53,849 nt of DNA from Dokdonella_A sp046347015 (GCA_046347015.1 JAXMHA010000019.1:1-53849), one strand, 5' to 3'; positions 22,778 through 32,045 are shown, counted from the stretch's first letter. Numbers and translations: made by a program. Notes: generated from the sequence alone by a model not told the origin.

Positions 22778-25700
22778 TCATTCGCCTCGCAGCGCCACCG
22801 TGATGAGGCCGCCCACGTGGCGCAGGCTCGCCAGCTTCTGCGCTTCCGCCGAGGCGCCTGCAATCTGTTTGTCGGCATCATCCAGATCGGCCTTGCGTTG
22901 CCTGCGGCCCGCGGCATCCGCGGGTGCGGAAATCGCGCTGACGTACAACGCATAGGCGAAGTCGTGACGGAAATGCGTGCCGTGTGCGCCCGCCTGCTGC
23001 TGTTCGCGGTAATACGTCAACGCCGGTTGCAGGACCTTGTTCGCTTCGTCCTTGCGGCCCTGCATGGCCACCGCGTGCGCAAGCACCGCGTCGATGATCG
23101 AGGACAGGATGCGCGGATCGTCGGAATCGATCGGAGAAGGCGGGACTTCCGCCCAGCGACGCGCCAAGGTCTCGGCCTGCGCGTACTCACCCAGGCGGAT
23201 CGCCGCGCGCGCAGCGACGCCCAGATAATTGCGGAGTATGTTGATCCGGATATTGACACCGATCGTGTTGTCCGCGGGAACCTTGATCGGTTCGACGTGG
23301 GCAACCATGGCGGTAGCGGACGCCAGCGCGACTTTGGGCTCGCCTTCGAGCAATTGCACGAAGGCGCTCGTGATCGGCTTGTCTGCGTCGGCGAGCAGGA
23401 CACGCCTGGGATCGTTCGCTGCGAGCTGCGCGATGTATTCGTCGGCGTCGCGTGCATAGGACTTCATCGACCGCGCGGCACCCGCAGCATCTCCTGCTTC
23501 GGCCTGCATGTATGCGAGTCCGAGCCATTGATACCAGACGCGCGGGCCGAGGCTGGAGGGCAGGCGCTTGTCCTGCTCCAGCGCGAACAGGGAATGCATG
23601 GTGGCGATCGCGGTGGCGACGTCACCGCGATCGAACTGCTGATCCGCTGTCCCGCGCAACACCGAAGTCCAGTTCCACCATGCCTCGAGATCCGACGGAT
23701 CGAAACGCACCCACTCCTCACCGGCCTGTGCCGCACGCCGTGAGTAATCGGCAGCAGTCGCGTCGTCGTGACGACGATCGGCCAGTTGGCTCAACAGACC
23801 CGCGGCCAGCATGCGGTTCAGCAGCGAATGCAGGTCACCCGGACGCTGTGCCAGCACTTTCTCGGCCAAGTCATAGACTTGCAGCTCGAGCTTTTGCGCC
23901 TCATCGAGCCGGCCGAGCTTCATCAGGACACGCGCCTCCGAATCCGCGGTGTCGGCGTATGAGGACGTGGCATTCAGATCCGACAGGTCCAGCGCGCCGA
24001 TGCCTGTCAGCACCTTGCGCGCTTCCTCGCACGTGGCCACTCCCTTCTCGTCCGGCTGGGTGTGGCTGAGGAAATTCAGGTTGTCCCCGTACAGTTGTCG
24101 GACGCGACGCGACGGATCGGCCCCGTACACCAGTGGACGCAGCAGATCGGCGGCTTGCTGCAACTGTGTCGCGGTCCCGCGGCCACCGCGGATCACGGTG
24201 GAGCCTTGCTCATACAAGGCCAAAGCCAAGCCGTAGACTACGTCCTCGCCGTGATTGCCGGCGGCGTGGAGTTCTTGAAATACGGTTTGCGCCGCGGCGA
24301 GGTCCTTGAAACCCTCGTCCACCTTGCCCGCCGCGTACAGGGCCCCGCCTTCCCGGATCAGCGCCATCGCCCGGTTGATCCGTGTTTGCGGCGTGACTTG
24401 CCGTGGCGGCAGGCGGTCGTAGTAGGCGACGGTCTTCTGCGCAAGCTTGCCGAGGGTTTCCAGCCGCCCGGTGGGTTCCAGTTCGTTGTAGAAGTCCTCG
24501 ATCAGGAAGCTCACGAGCTTTTCGGCATTGCTGCGCGAGGCTTGCGCCTGGCCTTCGGCTTGCTGCGCGCGCTGCATGCCGTACCACCCGAACAGCGCGG
24601 CAAGGACCGCGACCACGAGCAACGCCGCGCATCCGGTCAGGATGAGCCGGGTCCGCTGCAACGCGCGGTGCATCGCGGCTTCGCGCTCGCGCTGGGCAGC
24701 GAGTTCCTGCTCGGCCTGCTCGCGCGCTTCGCGCTCGCGGCGAAGGTTGCGGCTGGCCAGCACGACGCCGCACAGCACATCGTGGGTCAGTTCCACCCGG
24801 CGCATGTCGAGGCGTTCCTCGATCCGCAGCAGGCGCCGGTTGACCAGCGTCGCCAGCGTGTCGGGCACGGCGCCGGCGGCGGCCAGCGCTTTCCGTACGC
24901 GTTCCTCGGCGAGGCTTTCGCGGTAGCCAGACTCGGTGAGGAGTTCGTCCTCGACGACGCGCCGCACGCCGGCCGGCTGATCCGCCAGCGCACGTTCGTA
25001 GAACTCGGTCAGGATGTTGTCGCGCGAACCGGCCAGCAGGTCGGTCGAGATTTCCTTGCGGTGCTGCGCAAGACGGATGTTGTTGAGTTCGCGGCAGACG
25101 AGGCTCAGCAGGGATGGTTCGATCTCGGCGTTGGCGAGCTCCGAACCGCCAGCCACGAATCGCACGATGGATTCGGCCACTTCCCGCGAGACCAGCTTGC
25201 CGCCGGGCTTGACCACGGCGCTCAGGGCCTGCACGCCGTCCATGCGCGCAAGGCGCATGCGGTTCTGGGTGATCGACGGCATCGTGTCCTTGATGCCTTC
25301 GAGATGCGCGAGGTAGTCCTCGCGCAACGCGATCAACACGCGGTAGTCGGCGCGTGCGAAATCGAAATCCTCGATCGCGCTGTCGTCGCGCTCCAGCCGT
25401 TCTTCCAGCGCCGCGGGCGCGCGATTCTCGACCAGGTCGGCGAGGTCTTCGAGGAATTCCTTGGCGCGCGCACGGCCGGCGTCGTCGGCCTGTCCCAGCG
25501 TGAAGATTTCCTCGAACTGGTCGAAGATCAACAGCGGGATCAGCGGGCGGCCGTCGGCGTCGCGCAGCAGATCGCCACGGTGGTGCAGGAACTCCCACAG
25601 CGACTCGCCCTCGATGGCGCTGCCGGGCCGCGTCCAGTGCCCGGCGGCTTGAGTCGCCCGGAAGATCGCCTGCTTGATTTGTTCGGAAGGCGCCGGTGAT

Positions 25701-25978
25701 CCTGCGGCATAGTCGATCCGGACATACACCGGGCAATAGCCTTCGTTGCGCAGGCGCGGCACCAGTCCCGCGCGCAGCAGCGAAGTCTTGCCGAGTCCCG
25801 ACTGGCCGAACAGCACGGCCAGCGTCTTGCGTTGCACGTGGCGCGCAAGTTCGGCGGTCTCCTCGTCGCGGCCGTGAAAATACGCGCGGGTCGCCTCGCT
25901 GTAGGAATCGAGTCCGAGCCAGGGATTTTCCGGATCGAGCGTGATGGCATGATCGCCCGCGGTGCCTTGGTCGATCAT
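22778..25978 (-). CDS. Membrane-anchored STAND NTPase with TPR-like C-terminal region
   Basis: A 1066-residue protein starting at 25978. Its ATGA start overlaps the stop of the upstream SIR2-like/TIR gene, so translation is probably coupled. Residues 18-36 (NPWLGLDSYSE ... FHGRDEE) and the Walker A GQSGLGKTS (58-66, Lys64) with Walker B LLIFDQFEE (149-157) mark a novel-STAND (nSTAND1) ATPase. A winged-helix part reads RRVELTHDVLCGVV. A Glu/Arg coiled coil, one membrane helix (about 445-467) and some 590 residues of TPR-like helices follow. STAND proteins assemble when the sensor part meets a trigger. Here the TPR region would lie across the membrane from the NTPase, unlike cytosolic Avs proteins. 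Confidence 0.82.
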   Translation of the reverse strand: MIDQGTAGDHAITLDPENPWLGLDSYSEATRAYFHGRDEETAELARHVQRKTLAVLFGQSGLGKTSLLRAGLVPRLRNEGYCPVYVRIDYAAGSPAPSEQIKQAIFRATQAAGHWTRPGSAIEGESLWEFLHHRGDLLRDADGRPLIPLLIFDQFEEIFTLGQADDAGRARAKEFLEDLADLVENRAPAALEERLERDDSAIEDFDFARADYRVLIALREDYLAHLEGIKDTMPSITQNRMRLARMDGVQALSAVVKPGGKLVSREVAESIVRFVAGGSELANAEIEPSLLSLVCRELNNIRLAQHRKEISTDLLAGSRDNILTEFYERALADQPAGVRRVVEDELLTESGYRESLAEERVRKALAAAGAVPDTLATLVNRRLLRIEERLDMRRVELTHDVLCGVVLASRNLRREREAREQAEQELAAQREREAAMHRALQRTRLILTGCAALLVVAVLAALFGWYGMQRAQQAEGQAQASRSNAEKLVSFLIEDFYNELEPTGRLETLGKLAQKTVAYYDRLPPRQVTPQTRINRAMALIREGGALYAAGKVDEGFKDLAAAQTVFQELHAAGNHGEDVVYGLALALYEQGSTVIRGGRGTATQLQQAADLLRPLVYGADPSRRVRQLYGDNLNFLSHTQPDEKGVATCEEARKVLTGIGALDLSDLNATSSYADTADSEARVLMKLGRLDEAQKLELQVYDLAEKVLAQRPGDLHSLLNRMLAAGLLSQLADRRHDDATAADYSRRAAQAGEEWVRFDPSDLEAWWNWTSVLRGTADQQFDRGDVATAIATMHSLFALEQDKRLPSSLGPRVWYQWLGLAYMQAEAGDAAGAARSMKSYARDADEYIAQLAANDPRRVLLADADKPITSAFVQLLEGEPKVALASATAMVAHVEPIKVPADNTIGVNIRINILRNYLGVAARAAIRLGEYAQAETLARRWAEVPPSPIDSDDPRILSSIIDAVLAHAVAMQGRKDEANKVLQPALTYYREQQQAGAHGTHFRHDFAYALYVSAISAPADAAGRRQRKADLDDADKQIAGASAEAQKLASLRHVGGLITVALRGE

Positions 25979-27360
25979 GCGCTCCTCCCGTTCGACAACT
26001 CCAGCAGGCGGCGCAGGAAATCGGGCGTCGGATCGCCACCCGCCAGCCGCAGCATGTGTACGGCCTTGAACGCCTCCGGAACCCGGGCCTCGGCCTCGGT
26101 CGTGTCGTCGATGCACACTGGCAGGATGAACACCGCGCCGCCGGCCATGTTGCGCGTGCGGTCGACCGCGTAACTCCACTCGCGCCGGAAGTACGCTTCG
26201 AGGCGGCGTTGGGTATTCGCCGAGATCACCGGCACGAAGAAGCTGCAACGCCCGATGTTGGCGTGGATCTTGCGGTCGTAGTCGTCGCCGCCTTCGAGGC
26301 GGTCGAGGTCGAACCACGTCGTGAGCCCGGCGCCGTCCATGCCCGCCTTCAGCCGTTGCACCGCCGGCAGATCCTCGCGCGCATAGCTGATGAAGATCGC
26401 GTTCTCCGGCATCTCGCGCGCGGGCGGGAGGAAACGCCGTGGCGCGTTCGCGGATGACGTTTGCGCCGGGCGTTGGCGTGCGGTCCAGCGCCGATGCAGC
26501 TCGGCGACGAAGGCTTCCGCGCCGCCGTACACGCGGGTGCGCACGCTGACCTGCTGCAGGAACGCCACCAGCCGGTCGTCCTTCGTGGTGTGGTCATCGG
26601 CCAGCACTTCGGTGACGTCGCGCGGGTCGGACAGCCGCTTGCGCTTTGCCATGCGCAGGAACAGGCGTGCCAGCCAGTTGGAAAAGTCGCTGCCGATCAG
26701 CAGCAGGTGGTTGTGCTCGAGTTCGTGGAAGAGTTTCTCCGGCGTCAGGTGTTCGGATTGCAGCGCACAGATGAACTCCAGCATGTCCTCGTCGGATAGC
26801 ACATAGGTCGGCGAAGCGGACAACCGGCCCAGCAGGTGATAGACGACGATGCGTTGCAGGTCCGCGAGTTCGCTCGGCAGGTCGGCGACGCGGTTCGGCG
26901 TGTACGCAATCACTTCTGCGCCGGGCTGCCCCCCGTAGCGTTCGGCGTTGACGGCTTCTTCCAGCAGCGGATCGAACGTGGTGGTGACGAACAGTCCGAA
27001 GTCGGTGATCTGCACCAGTTGCCGCAACGCCAACGGCGGTTCGAAACGGACCTCACGCATGATCGAGCGCAACCGCGTGTACGCTTCCTCGCGCCGGCCG
27101 TGCTGGCCGAGGTAGCTGCACATCACGTCGTTGAGCGTCAGCGGTTGTGGCAGCTCGGTCGGATCGACCGACAGGCGCACCGCGAGTTTCTCGGCCAGCC
27201 ACCCGTACAACGGACGCAGGCCGCTGTCGGTCTGCACGCGCAAGAGGTCAGGGCCAATGATCGGGATGACGCGATGCTCCTCGATATAGTTGAGGAGGTC
27301 GTCCCAGGCATCTTCATCGAAAGCCTTCACGGAATCGGTCGCGGCGCGCAGCGTCGACAT
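25975..27360 (-). CDS. SIR2-like and TIR domain protein (NADase effector candidate)
   Basis: 461 residues from the ATG at 27360, where AGGGG has a workable 10-nt spacing; an ATG at 27369 is the alternative, and residue numbers count from it. Residues 30-200 match a SIR2-like domain: VIPIIGPDLL, FVTTTFDPLLEEA and VVYHLLG. The Asn of the usual TTNxD motif is Thr131, so SIR2 activity may be lost. Residues 322-460 form a TIR domain: NAIFISYAREDLPAVQRLK, LTTWFDLDRLEGGDDYDRKI and RREWSYAV, with Glu397 at the usual catalytic site. TIR enzymes cleave NAD or make NAD-derived signals in immunity. The downstream coupled gene codes a STAND NTPase, so this is probably the effector of a two-gene defence module. 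Confidence 0.82.
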   Translation of the reverse strand: MSTLRAATDSVKAFDEDAWDDLLNYIEEHRVIPIIGPDLLRVQTDSGLRPLYGWLAEKLAVRLSVDPTELPQPLTLNDVMCSYLGQHGRREEAYTRLRSIMREVRFEPPLALRQLVQITDFGLFVTTTFDPLLEEAVNAERYGGQPGAEVIAYTPNRVADLPSELADLQRIVVYHLLGRLSASPTYVLSDEDMLEFICALQSEHLTPEKLFHELEHNHLLLIGSDFSNWLARLFLRMAKRKRLSDPRDVTEVLADDHTTKDDRLVAFLQQVSVRTRVYGGAEAFVAELHRRWTARQRPAQTSSANAPRRFLPPAREMPENAIFISYAREDLPAVQRLKAGMDGAGLTTWFDLDRLEGGDDYDRKIHANIGRCSFFVPVISANTQRRLEAYFRREWSYAVDRTRNMAGGAVFILPVCIDDTTEAEARVPEAFKAVHMLRLAGGDPTPDFLRRLLELSNGRSA

Positions 27361-27555
27361 CGTGGGCATGCCCCTGTTTGGAGCGCGCAGCTTACTCCAG
27401 GAATCACGGCAGATTGGGAGCCGGCCCTACCCTCCGTGCAAGAGCCCGGCTCCGGAACGGGACCGGGCCGGGGCCAAGCGCTCCAACCTGCTCCATGCGA
27501 TGGGCCAGGTCATACCCGGCAGCGGACACTCCGGCCTGGAGCATGCCGGCATCGG

Positions 27556-29733
27556 CTACGGATCGAAACTGTCGGCGAATGGTTGGTCCATCGTGAACAC
27601 GCTGACAATGTTCTCGGCGGGTCGGCCGACGATGAGGCGGTGGTGGACTGGATCGTAGGCGTAACTCATGCTTCGGCCACCGCCGGCGATCCCGCCCGTG
27701 ACGCTGTTCCAAGCGGCAACGGGACTCGCAAGGCGAAACCTTCCGCTCGCCAGCGTGACCGCACCGTCGATGGTGCCACCGCCGGATCCCCACTCGGAGC
27801 TCTTCACCATGAAGTTGCCATCGGCGAAGCGCTGCAGGACCGGGAACCCCACGCGTTCGCCGGCGCCTACCCCGACAAGGGAGTTGTCCGTGCCAACCTG
27901 GCCAGTCGAGACGCCACCCGCCCGGCACCAGGTCACTGCGCCGGCGCCGGTTTCCGCACCGTTGCTCCAATACGAACTCGCGACGGCGTAATTGCCGCCG
28001 GGCAACGCGACGATGCCGTCGGATCCGACGCTGTCGCCTGCGGTCGTTCCCGTCAGCGAGTTCGAGACTGAGACCGGCCCCACGGTCCCGCCGGCACCAT
28101 TGCCCCAGGTCGCCGCGCCAGCCATGCCCGCCGTCCCGTTGTTCCACCAGTTGCTCGCCACGACGTAGTTCCCGTCGTCGAGCGGCGTGACGCCATTGCG
28201 TCCGACTTGATCTTCCGCCACCGTACCAACGAACGAGTTCGCTGCGCTGACCGCACCCGTCGTGCCGCCAGCACCGTTTCCCCACGTCACGGCACCCGTT
28301 TCCGCGGTGCCACCATTGTTCCACCACGGGCTATCGACGACGTAGTTTCCGTTGGCGAGTGCAGCAACGCCGAACAAACCGACTTGGTCGTCCGCCGATG
28401 TACCAAACAGGGAGTTCCCGGCCTCCACCGGACCCGTGATGCCGGCGCCGCCGTCGGCCCAAGTCACGGCGCCGGCATCGGCGACCGCTGCGTTGTCCCA
28501 CCACGCGCTCGTGACGACATAGTTGCCGTTGGCGAGAGCGAACACGCCACTGGCCGCGACCCTGTCGCCGGCGGTCGTACCCACCAGCGAGTTGAGCGGA
28601 GATAGGACCCCCGACGTACCAACGGAACCGTTGCCCCACGTCGCGGCGCCTGCGTCGGGCACCGACCCGTTGTCCCACCATGGGCTCGCGACCACGTAGT
28701 TGCCGTTGGCGAGGGCCAAGATACCGCTGGAGCCGATCTGGTCATGGTCACTTGTACCGACCAGGGAGTTGCCTGCGGAAATGGGCCCCGAAGTTCCACC
28801 CGCTCCATCGCCCCAGGTCACCGCTCCGGCGTCCGTGACGGAGCCGTTGTCCCACACCGGACTCACGACCACGTAGTTGCCGTTGTCGAGTGCCACGACA
28901 CCGCCGAAACCGACCTGATCGGCGCCCGTCGTACCCATTAGCGAATTCGCAGCCGAAACCGCACCCGAAGTTCCGAAGGTGCCATTACCCCAGGTAACCG
29001 CACCCACGGCGAACGCATCCTCGCTACGCCATGCGGGGCTCACCACCACATAGGTCCCATTGCCTAGTGCCACGACGCCACCAATTCCCACGTCGTCGGT
29101 GGAGTCCGTTCCAACCAGTGAATTGGCAGCGGACACAGCGCCCGAAATCCCGGTTGTGCCGCTTCCCCAAGTCACTGCGCCAACCAGAACATTGGTGCCG
29201 TCATTCCAGTTCGGACTCACCACGACATAATTACCGTTGGGAAGTACCGTGACACCCCAAGCACCAACGCTGTCAGCAGGGTGCGTTCCGATCAGGGAAT
29301 TGGATGATGAAATGGCGGCATCGAGTCCGATGTTTCCGTCGACCCACGTCACGGCCCCGACACCGGTGGTTGTCCCATCACTCCACGCGGGACTCAGCAC
29401 CAGGAACCGACTGTCGTCCAGCAACACGATCCCGCTCAAGCCGACGTCATCTCCGGGCTGGCTGCCGGTCAGAGTGCTGATCAACGTGCCATCAAACGAA
29501 TAGAGGTACACGGCTCCGCCGCCCGCCGTTCCACCGTATGGATCGGCCACCACGAAGTTCCCGTTCGGCAATGCGGCAACTCGCATCCCGAATTGCACGC
29601 TTCCGGGGGGACCGGCGATGTCCACCTGGGCTGCGACCGCCGGCGCAACCATTGCGGCACCCAAGCCAGCCGCTGCCGCCATCACTGTCACGATGATGGT
29701 CGTGAGCGGCATCGAATGCTTGCGCTTGCGCAT
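27556..29733 (-). CDS. Exported protein with ten 59-residue repeats and C-terminal tail
   Basis: A 725-residue protein. The ATG at 29733 has GGGGAGG 7 nt upstream and starts a signal peptide (MRKRKHSMPLTTIIVTVMA, cleavage near AVAA). About ten repeats of 59 residues follow, each with GAVTWGNG, SAANSLVGT, DQVG, and NGNYVVVSPxWDNG. The unit resembles a Pfam repeat of unknown function (I believe DUF5650) and should form a beta-propeller-like or solenoid fold. The end is MDQPFADSFDP, a variant of the tail on other exported proteins here. It is probably a surface protein; no catalytic motif is seen. The 195 nt to the SIR2/TIR start hold nothing evident. Confidence 0.75.
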   Translation of the reverse strand: MRKRKHSMPLTTIIVTVMAAAAGLGAAMVAPAVAAQVDIAGPPGSVQFGMRVAALPNGNFVVADPYGGTAGGGAVYLYSFDGTLISTLTGSQPGDDVGLSGIVLLDDSRFLVLSPAWSDGTTTGVGAVTWVDGNIGLDAAISSSNSLIGTHPADSVGAWGVTVLPNGNYVVVSPNWNDGTNVLVGAVTWGSGTTGISGAVSAANSLVGTDSTDDVGIGGVVALGNGTYVVVSPAWRSEDAFAVGAVTWGNGTFGTSGAVSAANSLMGTTGADQVGFGGVVALDNGNYVVVSPVWDNGSVTDAGAVTWGDGAGGTSGPISAGNSLVGTSDHDQIGSSGILALANGNYVVASPWWDNGSVPDAGAATWGNGSVGTSGVLSPLNSLVGTTAGDRVAASGVFALANGNYVVTSAWWDNAAVADAGAVTWADGGAGITGPVEAGNSLFGTSADDQVGLFGVAALANGNYVVDSPWWNNGGTAETGAVTWGNGAGGTTGAVSAANSFVGTVAEDQVGRNGVTPLDDGNYVVASNWWNNGTAGMAGAATWGNGAGGTVGPVSVSNSLTGTTAGDSVGSDGIVALPGGNYAVASSYWSNGAETGAGAVTWCRAGGVSTGQVGTDNSLVGVGAGERVGFPVLQRFADGNFMVKSSEWGSGGGTIDGAVTLASGRFRLASPVAAWNSVTGGIAGGGRSMSYAYDPVHHRLIVGRPAENIVSVFTMDQPFADSFDP

Positions 29734-30057
29734 GCGCAATCCTCCCCGACACCCCCAGCCGACGCGCCCCAAGCGTAGCCTCATTGTCCGAAGTTCCTCA
29801 AGCGACGTGCCGGCTCGACCCGCTGCTGCAACTGCCGGCCTGACAGCCAGCTCACGGCGTGTCTCCTGTCGTTGGACGCGAGCCTTTGTTCCCACCAAGA
29901 TTTTCGGTTTCCGTGCGCTCACCGGAACAATACAGGGCCGACTACCCGGAAGGTTCCCTTGCGCGATTCGCGCCCAAAGCGGCCAAGTGGCAGACTTCCA
30001 TTCCGGAATCCGGCGCGGACTGCGGGCCCGCGTCAAGGCTACGACAAGGGGAAGCGC
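29734..30057. other. Divergent intergenic region
   Basis: The 324 nt between the repeat-protein gene and the S15 hydrolase gene must hold promoters for both. No matched -35/-10 pair, RNA gene or repeat was recognised. Confidence 0.5.
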
Positions 30058-31899
30058 ATGACAGTCTCGATCGCATGGCCTCGGGCAATTCGCGCGTACG
30101 CGGCCGGCACCGTGCTGGCCATTGCCTCCATCGCGTACGGCGCACAGCCCGATCCGGTCGGCCCCGGCTACGACATCGAGATGAGCCGCATGATCCCGAT
30201 GCGCGACGGCGTGTCGCTGGAGGCGTGGATCACCAGGCCTTCGCATGCCGACGACAAGTTGCCGGCGGTGCTGGAACTGACCCAGTACGACATCGATGGC
30301 GGGCGGCGCGGCGAGCCCGTCGCGATGGCTAAACGCGGCTTCGTGTTCGTGATGGCCTACGTGCGCGGCCGGGGTCGTTCCGGCGGCGTCAAGAGTGATG
30401 ACCTCGGCTTGCAGGTCGGCCGCGATGGGCACGACCTCGTCGAGTGGATCGCGAAGCAACCGTGGAGTGACGGCCACGTCTTCATGTACGGCGGCTCGTT
30501 CGTCGGCATGACGCAATGGCGTACTGCCGCGCAGCACCCGCCGCACCTGACCGGCATTGCGCCGTACGTGCCGATCTATCCTGGCTGGGACGTGCCGAAC
30601 ACCAACGGCATCCCGCAAGCGTGGTCGGCCGTGATCATGGGTTACACCTCCGGCCGCTCGCTCAACACCGGGTTCATTGCGAATGCCGCGTATTGGCAAG
30701 GCAAGATGCTCGAACAGTACGCGGACTACCGCCCGTTCAGCGAGCTCGACGATGCGATCGGCATCGCGCCCGACGATTGGTGGATGGACGACGGACACGG
30801 AGTGCACAAGTCGTTCATGGACACCTGGCTCGACCATGTCGGCGACAAGGCGTTCAACCTCGCCGCGGCACCGACCGAAAAGGATTTCGCGACGATGCAA
30901 TTCCCGATCCTCACTGCCACCGGATTCTTCGACGACGACCAGCCGGGCGCGCTGCGTTACTACCGCGGCTACATCGCGAACGCGCCGGCCGCCGAACTCG
31001 ACAGGAGTTTCCTCGTGATCGGACCGTGGGACCACGGCGGTACCCAGCGTCCGCAAAAGACCATCATGGGGCTCGCGATTCCGGAATCCGCCGTGCTCGA
31101 CATGGACAAGTTGCATGCGGATTGGTATGACTTCATCCTCGGCCGCGGCCCGAAGCCGGCATTCCTGCGCGACAAGGTCACGTATTTCATGCTCGGCGCG
31201 GACGAATGGCGGCATGCCGCGTCGCTCGATGCCGCTTCGTCCGGCAAGACGCTGGACTTCTACCTGTCCGCGCCAGCCGGCACCCCGATGGACGTGTTCC
31301 ATTCCGGGGCGCTGGTTTCCGCGGCGCCGGAGGCCGAACCACCGACCGTCATCGTCGACGACCCGCGCGAACTTCCGGAACTCACGATGAAACCGTATCT
31401 CGCGAACGAAGACCTGACCAGCCAGTTTCGTGATTTCCAGAAGCGCGCCGTCGTATTCCACACCGCACCGTTACCGCAAGCCGTCGAAGTCGCGGGGCAG
31501 ATGCGGTTGACGTTGCACGTCAAGGCCGACGCGCCGGATTTCGACCTGTGGGCACAGGTGCTGATGGTGTCGCCGGACGGTTCGACCACCCGCCTCGGCG
31601 AGGACATCCGCCGGGCGCGCTTTCGCGACGGCCCGTTCAAGCAGGAGCTGCTGAAACCGGGTCAGGACGCGGAAATTCCATTCCAGTTCTTCTGGATGGC
31701 GCGGCGGATTCCCGCCGGCACGCGCTTGCGCCTGACGATCGCGCCGCTCAACTCGGCGTTCTACCAGAAGAACTACAACACCGGCGGCCGCATCGGTTAC
31801 GAGAACATTGCCGACGCCCGCGTCGCGCACATCGAGGTGTTCCCCACCAGTCACCTCGACCTGCCGCTCGCCGCGCCGGCTTCGTCACCGGCGCCGTAA
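30058..31899 (+). CDS. Exported CocE/NonD-type hydrolase (peptidase S15 family)
   Basis: A 613-residue protein from the ATG at 30058 (AAGGGGAAG upstream) with a signal peptide (cleavage after YGA). The alpha/beta-hydrolase domain has RGRGRSGG, nucleophile Ser147 in YGGSFVG, an acid in TGFFDDDQPG and the histidine in GPWDHGG. A C-terminal jelly-roll domain (FHTAPLPQAVEVAGQMRLTL ... RLTIAPLNSAFY) is typical of X-Pro dipeptidyl-peptidases, cocaine esterase and glutaryl-7-ACA acylases. The natural substrate cannot be told from sequence; an ester or acyl-peptide is likely. It acts in the periplasm or outside. Confidence 0.85.
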   Translation: MTVSIAWPRAIRAYAAGTVLAIASIAYGAQPDPVGPGYDIEMSRMIPMRDGVSLEAWITRPSHADDKLPAVLELTQYDIDGGRRGEPVAMAKRGFVFVMAYVRGRGRSGGVKSDDLGLQVGRDGHDLVEWIAKQPWSDGHVFMYGGSFVGMTQWRTAAQHPPHLTGIAPYVPIYPGWDVPNTNGIPQAWSAVIMGYTSGRSLNTGFIANAAYWQGKMLEQYADYRPFSELDDAIGIAPDDWWMDDGHGVHKSFMDTWLDHVGDKAFNLAAAPTEKDFATMQFPILTATGFFDDDQPGALRYYRGYIANAPAAELDRSFLVIGPWDHGGTQRPQKTIMGLAIPESAVLDMDKLHADWYDFILGRGPKPAFLRDKVTYFMLGADEWRHAASLDAASSGKTLDFYLSAPAGTPMDVFHSGALVSAAPEAEPPTVIVDDPRELPELTMKPYLANEDLTSQFRDFQKRAVVFHTAPLPQAVEVAGQMRLTLHVKADAPDFDLWAQVLMVSPDGSTTRLGEDIRRARFRDGPFKQELLKPGQDAEIPFQFFWMARRIPAGTRLRLTIAPLNSAFYQKNYNTGGRIGYENIADARVAHIEVFPTSHLDLPLAAPASSPAP

Positions 31900-32012
31900 C
31901 CAGCGCGCGGACTCCCCGCGGGCCTGGTCCAACCCGGGGCCGCAGCACCGGGGCGCGGATTCGAACCGGCCCCCAGGCGCTGCCGCCGACGTCTGTCGCC
32001 TGCCGGGGTGGC

Positions 32013-32045
32013 GGCAGGAAATCTGCCAGAAAAATGCCAGCAAAC
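32013..32045 (+). promoter_or_regulatory. Triple 11-bp direct repeat, copy C (candidate operator)
   Basis: The 11-mers GGCAGGAAATC, TGCCAGAAAAA and TGCCAGCAAAC lie at 32013-32023, 32024-32034 and 32035-32045; a weaker fourth (CGGCAGCGACG) follows. The first two are identical to copy A at 13097. It ends 96 nt before a lipoprotein gene. Confidence 0.6.

Noticed and set aside
24062..25699. 545-residue plus-strand frame inside the STAND gene
   Set aside because: Antisense shadow of a gene with Walker motifs; no start signals.
25975..27360. Thoeris system
   Set aside because: Thoeris has a separate TIR (ThsB) and SIR2-SLOG (ThsA). Here the folds are fused and there is no SLOG, while the partner is a STAND NTPase.
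27556..29733. CRISPR or tandem DNA repeat array
   Set aside because: The 177-nt units code for a regular 59-residue protein repeat in one frame, with no spacer pattern.
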